Source of the DNA: Nitratifractor sp.
GTDB lineage: Bacteria; Campylobacterota; Campylobacteria; Campylobacterales; Sulfurovaceae
Assembly: GCA_015485845.1 (NCBI GenBank)
Contig: WFSU01000016.1
Span: 1-17,390, forward strand
Direction of reading: 5' to 3'
DNA: 17,390 bases
In this document: positions 13,216 to 17,390 of the stretch, one piece after another
Layout of the letters: every line of letters starts with the position of its first letter
How positions within the stretch are numbered: the first letter of the stretch is position 1
Notes under the pieces: generated by a model
What the model was told of the DNA's origin: nothing
Seen by the model: only the letters and a program-made list of their open reading frames with translations
The model's database searches: none
Made by a program: the position numbers and the translations under genes

Positions 13216-14851
13216 CTGCATCCCCCTCCATCTCATTTGTCACAGCAAAATCATACCGAAAAACCGTTTCCGATTCATCCGAAGTCACGGTGATCCCTAC
13301 TCCATGCTTATTGCAAATACTCCGCACAATCTCCAACCCCAGCCCAAATCCCTCAACCAGGCTCTCTTCCCGATGAAACGGCTCGAAGATCCGTTCGGTA
13401 TCGATGATCTTGCGTGAGCGGTTGGTAAAGGACAATCGGATGGCCGATCCTTTTTGGGAGAGTGCCACGACGATCGGGGTGGATTTGCGGGCGTATTTGA
13501 TGGCGTTGGAGAGGTTGTTGTCGATCACCCGCTGGAGCTCCACTTCGCTAAAGGTCAGTTCCAACCCCTCTTCGATCTCCGTGACGATAGGGTGGGCGTT
13601 GCCCAGGGCGATCTCCTGAAAAAACCGCACCCGCTCATGGAGAAAGGCCGAAAACTCAATCCGTTCCCGGGGATAGTCCCGGCGGTGTTTCTTGACCATA
13701 TAGCTCAGATCATCGTAAATCGTGGCGATCATTTTGGCTCCGGCTTCCACCTTGGCCAGGTAGCGGTCGGTTCCGTGACGCATTTTGTAGATATCGATGT
13801 GGGTCATGATAACCGCCAGCGGCGTGTTGATCTCGTGGATCGCACTCCGGATGAAGCGATCCTGTGCCGCCACAAGCGCTTCGTTGAACTCCTTCTCTTT
13901 GGCCAGAAGGCGGTTGCGTTCCTGCAACGAGCGGGTTTTGGCTTCAACTTTTTCTTCGAGGAGGGAGTTGATCTCTTTGAGGCGGCTTTTGCGCCGATGG
14001 ATGTCATCGACCATGGTGTTGACGTAGTCGGCCATCCGTTTAAACTCATCGAGGTGTACCTGCTCTTTGTCGATGGCAATGTGGTGGGTCGCCGCCTCAG
14101 CGAAAAAACGGCTGAAGCTCTCGGTCTCCCGTCGGATAATCCCGTTGATCACCCGCACCCCGGCCAGCCCGATGAGGAAGAGCACTCCCAGCACTCCTAC
14201 CATTTTGAAAAAATTGTGCAGCATGTTCTTTTGAAGTGCGGCTTTCTTCTGCGCGATCACTTTGTCCACTTCGTCGAGGTACACTCCGGTACCCACCATC
14301 CATTTCCAGGGGGTGAAGGCACGGGCGTAGGAGATTTTGGGGCTGCGTTCTTTGGTGGTGGGTTTGACCCAGGTGTAGCGGACGAAACCTCCATCGGGTT
14401 GGCGGGAGACATCGATGAGGTCTTTGATCACCTGCACGCCGTCGGGGTCTTTGAATCGGTAGAGATTCTGGCCGATGTGCTGCGGCTGTACCGGATCGCC
14501 GAGGCAGGTGCCCTTGAAATCATAGATGAAGATGTAGCCGGTACCGTCCGGACGACCGTAGAGCTGGGAGATGGCGTTGAGGATCTGCCGCTTGAGCACC
14601 CCCTCTTCTACCGCGAGGCGTCGGGTGCTGTATTCGTTGGCGATGAAGCGCAGGACACGATTTGTGTCAAAGACAATCCCCTTCTTTTGTTCGGCGATAT
14701 AATGAGTGCGCAGCTGTGCTGCATCGGCATCAAACTGACGGTATTCAAGATATCCGACTCCTAACGTCAACGCCAACACCACCCCGAAAAAGACCAGCGC
14801 CCCCCACATGTAGATCGACGTGATGGTGTAATGACGCAGGCGTGTCAGCAT
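13190..14851 (-). CDS. Cache-domain sensor histidine kinase
   Basis: A 553-residue inner-membrane kinase. TM1 is at about 13-36 and a periplasmic single-Cache sensor at about 40-200 (with GTGYIFIYDFKGTCLGDP at 103-120 and PWKWMVGTGVYLDEV at 181-195). TM2 is at about 213-235, followed by a linker coiled coil (285-330), H-box SAIHEINTPLAV (336-347, His339), N-box DNNLSNAIKYA (444-454), and ATP-lid glycines GFGLGLEIV (501-509). Cache domains of this kind often bind small carboxylates such as acetate or pyruvate, which fits the neighbouring genes; the ligand is not proven. The open frame extends to 15004, but the ATG at 14851 is chosen because AGGAG lies 5 nt upstream and the membrane helix then starts correctly. 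Confidence 0.93.
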   Translation of the reverse strand: MLTRLRHYTITSIYMWGALVFFGVVLALTLGVGYLEYRQFDADAAQLRTHYIAEQKKGIVFDTNRVLRFIANEYSTRRLAVEEGVLKRQILNAISQLYGRPDGTGYIFIYDFKGTCLGDPVQPQHIGQNLYRFKDPDGVQVIKDLIDVSRQPDGGFVRYTWVKPTTKERSPKISYARAFTPWKWMVGTGVYLDEVDKVIAQKKAALQKNMLHNFFKMVGVLGVLFLIGLAGVRVINGIIRRETESFSRFFAEAATHHIAIDKEQVHLDEFKRMADYVNTMVDDIHRRKSRLKEINSLLEEKVEAKTRSLQERNRLLAKEKEFNEALVAAQDRFIRSAIHEINTPLAVIMTHIDIYKMRHGTDRYLAKVEAGAKMIATIYDDLSYMVKKHRRDYPRERIEFSAFLHERVRFFQEIALGNAHPIVTEIEEGLELTFSEVELQRVIDNNLSNAIKYARKSTPIVVALSQKGSAIRLSFTNRSRKIIDTERIFEPFHREESLVEGFGLGLEIVRSICNKHGVGITVTSDESETVFRYDFAVTNEMEGDADADSVARR

Positions 14852-14876
14852 CGTAGCTCCTGTCTCTTTTGATCTA

Positions 14877-14905
14877 AGTTTATCATAATCCCCAGTCTGT
14901 ATCAA
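14877..14905 (-). promoter_or_regulatory. Probable promoter of the kinase-regulator pair
   Basis: On the minus strand TTGATA (14900-14905), 17 bp, TAAACT (14877-14882) preceded by TGA, an extended -10. The start near 14870 leaves about 19 nt of leader before the ATG at 14851. This supports the downstream kinase start. Confidence 0.45.
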
Positions 14906-14985
14906 GTTCTGCTTCCGGTAACACTTTGATAAGGGTTCTCCATTATACTTTCGCCGTGATATGGATAGTGCATAAGGAGAACAGG

Positions 14986-15630
14986 ATGCGATCGGTTTTT
15001 TCAAAGATATGTTTGGGATTGGTGATGCTCTCTTTTTTTATGAACGGTTGCAGTGGTATATCGTCTGGCACAGATTCATCCTCCGAGATACAGGGGGAAG
15101 AGCGTATCGTCACAGAGCATCCCACATCAAACGAGCATGGATCCATTCCCACTTCCCGAGTCTCCGAACGTCAACAAGCAGATTACCTCGATGCGATCAA
15201 TGCAGCACGCGCTGAGATGCAGGATTGTGGTGACTACGGTATGTATGATCCGGCTCCAGAGCTAGTCTGGAATGTCCGATTGGGCAATGCCGCTGCCGAA
15301 CACAGTACGGACATGGCACAAAGCGACTTTCTCGATCACGCCGGGTCGGGAACCCAGTCTGACGAGACCGCTCAGGCTGAGCATCTCAGCCGTGGCAGCC
15401 GTTTGCGGGATCGGTTGCATCATCACGGCTATGACCAATGACATGCGATCGGGGAAAACATCTCCGGTGGAGATGAGGATGCACCATCCGCCGTCGATAC
15501 ATGGCTCAAGAGCCCCGTACACTGCGCCAACCTCATGAGCCCGGATTTTACCGAAGTGGGCATGATGGTCACACAGAAAAACGGCACACAATACGGTCGA
15601 TACTGGACCTTGGATTTCGGCGGGAAGTAG
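14986..15630 (+). pseudogene. CAP/SCP-domain lipoprotein gene interrupted by one in-frame TGA
   Basis: The reading frame is 215 codons with a TGA at codon 152 (15439-15441). The ATG at 14986 has AAGGAG 6 nt upstream and opens a lipoprotein signal with Cys22 (FFMNGC). Before the TGA the CAP (cysteine-rich secretory/PR-1) fold begins: DYLDAINAARAEM, LVWNVRLGNAAAEHSTDMA, DFLDHAG, HHGYDQ. After it the same frame continues at once with HAIGENISGG, TWLKSPVHCANLMSPDFTEVG and RYWTLDFGG, which are the remaining CAP motifs, and ends at TAG 15628-15630. The simplest reading is a recent nonsense mutation or a base-call error, leaving a 151-residue truncated product. Recoding is discussed under findings. 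A TATACT -10 box lies at 14944-14949. Confidence 0.85.
15459..15475 (+). other. 7-bp hairpin 17 nt downstream of the in-frame TGA
   Basis: CATCTCC (15459-15465), loop GGT, GGAGATG (15469-15475). The loop begins 24 nt after the TGA. Position, size and a G at the loop start are within the loose limits described for bacterial SECIS elements. It lies on codons for the conserved GENISGG motif and may be chance. Confidence 0.4.
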
Positions 15631-15660
15631 TTGCTTTTCTTTCCATTTTTTCGCTATCAT
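15631..15660 (+). promoter_or_regulatory. Weak candidate promoter of the glutaminase gene
   Basis: TTGCTT (15631-15636), 18 bp, TATCAT (15655-15660), directly after the stop of the CAP frame, with about 23 nt of leader to the ATG at 15690. Both hexamers match only partly. Confidence 0.3.
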
Positions 15661-15689
15661 GCCTGCATCTGAACTTTGCAAGAGGCCTC

Positions 15690-16613
15690 ATGGATTTCCA
15701 AGCTATACTCGACGACATATACACCGACATTCAATCTGAACTCATGCGCGGCAAAGTCGCCGACTACATCCCTGCCCTGGCTGAAGTCGACAAAGGGCAG
15801 TTTGCCATGACGATCACCCTCGAGGATGGGCAGGTATTCTCCGTCGGAGAGAGCCAAAAACCTTTTTCGATCCAGAGCATCTCCAAAGTCTTCACATTTG
15901 CCCGGGCACTCGAAATCTATTCACGTGATCTTTACAAACGTGTCGGGGTCGAGCCCTCGGGCAATCCGTTTAACTCCCTTGTTCAGCTCGAGTACGAAGC
16001 GGGCATCCCCCGCAACCCTTTCATCAATGCCGGGGCAATCGCTATCACCGATGCGCTGATCACCCACTACAAGGATGAGTACAAAACCCTCGAAGAGATC
16101 ATCCGTTTCATCCGGGCGCTCTCGGGCAACCTGGAGATCACCTTCGATCCCGAAGTCGCCCGCTCTGAGATGGCACATGGCGACCGCAACCTCTCGCTGG
16201 CACATCTCATGAAAAGTTTTGGGAATTTTGAAAACGATGTCCATACCACGGTCATGACCTATTTCAAACAATGTGCCATCACCATGACCACGGAGGAACT
16301 CAGCCGCTCCATGCTCTTCCTCGCCTTTGGCGGTACCGATCCGATCACCGGCACCACATTCATGACGCCTTCACAGGCCAAACGGGTCAATGCCGTGATG
16401 CTCACCTGCGGCCATTACGATGCCAGTGGCGAGTTTGCCTACCATGTCGGCCTCCCGGCCAAAAGCGGCGTCGGAGGCGGCATCGCCGCCGTCGTCCCCG
16501 GCCACCTCTCCCTCGCCGTCTGGTCTCCGGCGCTCAACCGCTACGGCAACTCCCACGCCGGTACCCTGGCACTGGAGATGTTCACGACCCGGACGGGGTT
16601 ATCGATTTTTTAA
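15690..16613 (+). CDS. glsA: Glutaminase (GlsA family)
   Basis: A 307-residue cytoplasmic enzyme that hydrolyses L-glutamine to glutamate and ammonia. The length matches the bacterial serine-dependent glutaminase family (about 308-310). The catalytic Ser-x-x-Lys is in IQSISKVF (Ser63 and Lys66), the substrate-binding region is NPFINAGAI (109-117, Asn113), and the SGVGGGIAAVVPG oxyanion segment is near the C-terminus; conserved tyrosines are present. The ATG at 15690 follows AAGAGG at 4 nt and gives the family-typical N-terminus; the frame extends upstream to 15501, but that part overlaps the CAP gene in another frame. It supplies ammonia and glutamate for nitrogen metabolism and sometimes acid resistance. 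It may have its own promoter. Confidence 0.95.
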   Translation: MDFQAILDDIYTDIQSELMRGKVADYIPALAEVDKGQFAMTITLEDGQVFSVGESQKPFSIQSISKVFTFARALEIYSRDLYKRVGVEPSGNPFNSLVQLEYEAGIPRNPFINAGAIAITDALITHYKDEYKTLEEIIRFIRALSGNLEITFDPEVARSEMAHGDRNLSLAHLMKSFGNFENDVHTTVMTYFKQCAITMTTEELSRSMLFLAFGGTDPITGTTFMTPSQAKRVNAVMLTCGHYDASGEFAYHVGLPAKSGVGGGIAAVVPGHLSLAVWSPALNRYGNSHAGTLALEMFTTRTGLSIF

Positions 16614-16649
16614 GGCACTTTTCCCACAATGACGCAAGCACCTATCAGG

Positions 16650-16655
16650 TATAAT
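16650..16655 (+). promoter_or_regulatory. -10 box for the PBECR-like gene
   Basis: A perfect TATAAT 29 bp upstream of the ATG at 16685. The predicted start near 16662 gives a short leader. No good -35 is visible, and only a weak ribosome binding site (ACAGGA, about 12 nt upstream). Confidence 0.45.
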
Positions 16656-16684
16656 TCCGCCAAAATACAGGATATTTTTGTGTC

Positions 16685-17092
16685 ATGAATCCCTGGAAAC
16701 ACGATACGGTTTGTTCCTTTGTTGAAAAAGCCATTCAGGACAAACAGTACAATCATGAATTGCACTTTGCGTTATCCGACACTACCGTACGACGGGTCAA
16801 GAAAATCCTGTACCTTAATCTGGAAAGCTACACTGGTGTTATCAGTAGCCACAGTATTCGACACATCAAGCACAGGCACCCGGATGATGTGATGTATGTT
16901 TGTCAATTGATGGAGATATTGGAAAAGTTTTCCAAAGTACAGAAGAGTATTACCCGGGATCCAAAAACCGGGGCAAGTCTGGTCAGTCTGGAGTTTTATA
17001 AGCGCTATGAGCAGCAAACAGTCAAACTGGTAGAGTTGAAAGTGCATCGAGAGAGAAAACTGGAGTTGAAAACACTGTTTGTGAAGGATTAG
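16685..17092 (+). CDS. PBECR-like (Barnase-EndoU-ColicinE5/D-RelE fold) putative nuclease
   Basis: A 135-residue soluble protein without signal or membrane segments. Its plan matches the PBECR domain families: an N-terminal helical part (1-45), the SSHSIRHIKHRHPDD signature (54-68) in which His56, Arg59, His60 and His65 are candidate active-site residues, a helix VCQLMEILEKFSKVQ (72-86), and strands LVSLEFYKRY and TVKLVELKV. It ends with KLELKTLFVKD, like the final strand of BECR-fold RNases. These domains are found in prophage proteins, polymorphic toxins and stand-alone genes. Catalytic activity here is inferred from distant resemblance only. No immunity or antitoxin gene is seen beside it. 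A hairpin overlapping the stop follows. Confidence 0.6.
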   Translation: MNPWKHDTVCSFVEKAIQDKQYNHELHFALSDTTVRRVKKILYLNLESYTGVISSHSIRHIKHRHPDDVMYVCQLMEILEKFSKVQKSITRDPKTGASLVSLEFYKRYEQQTVKLVELKVHRERKLELKTLFVKD

Positions 17093-17110
17093 CAGACCAA
17101 AAACTGCTAA
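17089..17110 (+). terminator. Probable terminator of the PBECR-like gene
   Basis: TTAGCAG (17089-17095), an A-rich 8-nt loop, CTGCTAA (17104-17110): a perfect 7-bp stem starting in the stop codon, followed by agtttt. The T-run is short, so efficiency is uncertain. Confidence 0.5.
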
Positions 17111-17390
17111 AGTTTTACGGGTGTTCGTCGATGCCTTGCCGAAGCAATCCCCGACTTCACGTCCCAAACGAACTCCGATGGTTTTATACGCAGAGGTTAA
17201 CTCTGTAAAGGTATTGTAACAGGTTTATCGCTGAATGTCAACCCTAAAAAATCCATACCCAATCACAGAATAACCACAATTGCCCTATAATTAGGTACCT
17301 AAGAGGAAGAAGCCCACCCCAAATTCTTTCACCCATTTGGTGCAACTTCTTCCATAAAAAACGAACAGGTTGATTATAATGCAAACCCTA
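17093..17390. other. Terminal stretch without a supported gene
   Basis: I see no convincing coding sequence. It holds the terminator hairpin described above, CAGAG/CTCTG around 17200, a TATAAT box at 17286-17291, and a nested inverted repeat at 17305-17353 (GGAAGAAG/CTTCTTCC enclosing CCAAAT/ATTTGG). A second TATAAT at 17375-17380 probably belongs to a gene beyond the window edge. Confidence 0.5.
17305..17353. repeat. Nested inverted repeat
   Basis: Outer arms GGAAGAAG (17305-17312) and CTTCTTCC (17346-17353) are perfect; inner arms CCAAAT (17319-17324) and ATTTGG (17335-17340) are also perfect. It lies between two TATAAT boxes and so could be a leader structure or an operator-like site. Confidence 0.45.

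Noticed and set aside
13454..14764. 436-codon plus-strand open frame antisense to the histidine kinase
   Set aside because: It is the mirror of a well-supported kinase gene with all catalytic boxes. The antisense product has no domain-like pattern, and open antisense frames are common in this codon usage.
14852..15004. 51-residue upstream extension of the histidine kinase frame
   Set aside because: It has no ribosome binding site, would overlap the divergent CAP gene start, and would place extra sequence ahead of the first membrane helix. The ATG at 14851 has AGGAG at proper spacing.
15501..15689. Upstream extension of the glutaminase frame to 15501
   Set aside because: It overlaps conserved CAP motifs in another frame, and the family N-terminus begins at the ATG at 15690.
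17089..17220. Minus-strand frame reading like ELTSAYKTIGVRLGREVG, possible gene remnant
   Set aside because: It is short, lacks a start with ribosome binding site, and continues antisense into the PBECR-like gene where it becomes implausible.

Overview
The window looks like a chromosomal segment of a free-living Gram-negative bacterium, most likely a member of the Campylobacterota (Sulfurimonas/Sulfurovum/Nitratifractor-like). This placement is inferred from gene content and protein style only. The base composition is moderate, start sites mostly carry AAGGAG-type ribosome binding sites, and several promoters have a near-consensus TATAAT -10 box. I see no tRNA, rRNA, CRISPR array, transposase or integrase.

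Left part (1-5350): envelope genes. After the tail of an unidentified gene come a small secreted Ala/His-rich protein built of 11-residue units, a periplasmic calcineurin-like phosphoesterase, an exported ComEA-like helix-hairpin-helix protein with a histone-H1-like Lys/Ala tail, and a small two-helix membrane protein. A divergent promoter region then leads into a lipoprotein made of LEA-like 11-mers in 51-residue tandem units, followed 8 bp later by an EI24/CysZ-type membrane protein. A PqiA-family membrane protein with its own extended -10 promoter closes the region. An intergenic cluster of hairpins and palindromes (5343-5575) separates this part from the next.

Central part (5580-14851, all minus strand): an acetate uptake and activation locus. 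In transcription order it holds a Cache-domain histidine kinase, an OmpR-type response regulator, a DUF4212 small symporter subunit, a large sodium:solute symporter (VC_2705/ActP-like), a cNMP-binding/CBS/DUF294 nucleotidyltransferase-like protein, a DnaQ-type 3'-5' exonuclease and acetyl-CoA synthetase. The two-component pair probably senses a small organic acid and controls the operon. The symporter pair imports acetate or a related acid, and Acs converts it to acetyl-CoA. A long imperfect hairpin (10137-10202) lies between the symporter and DUF294 genes and may tune expression inside the operon.

Right part (14986-17390, plus strand): a CAP/SCP-domain lipoprotein gene interrupted by one in-frame TGA, a complete GlsA-type glutaminase, and a small protein resembling the phage Barnase-EndoU-ColicinE5/D-RelE (PBECR) nuclease-like family. 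The last 298 bases hold no gene I can support, only hairpins and promoter-like -10 boxes.

Most interesting points: the CAP gene with a single TGA followed 17 nt later by a 7-bp hairpin (nonsense mutation, or less likely recoding); the exported HhH/histone-like DNA-binding candidate; the REP/BIME-like hairpin cluster; the structured element inside the acetate operon; and the Cache kinase/OmpR pair next to the acetate genes.
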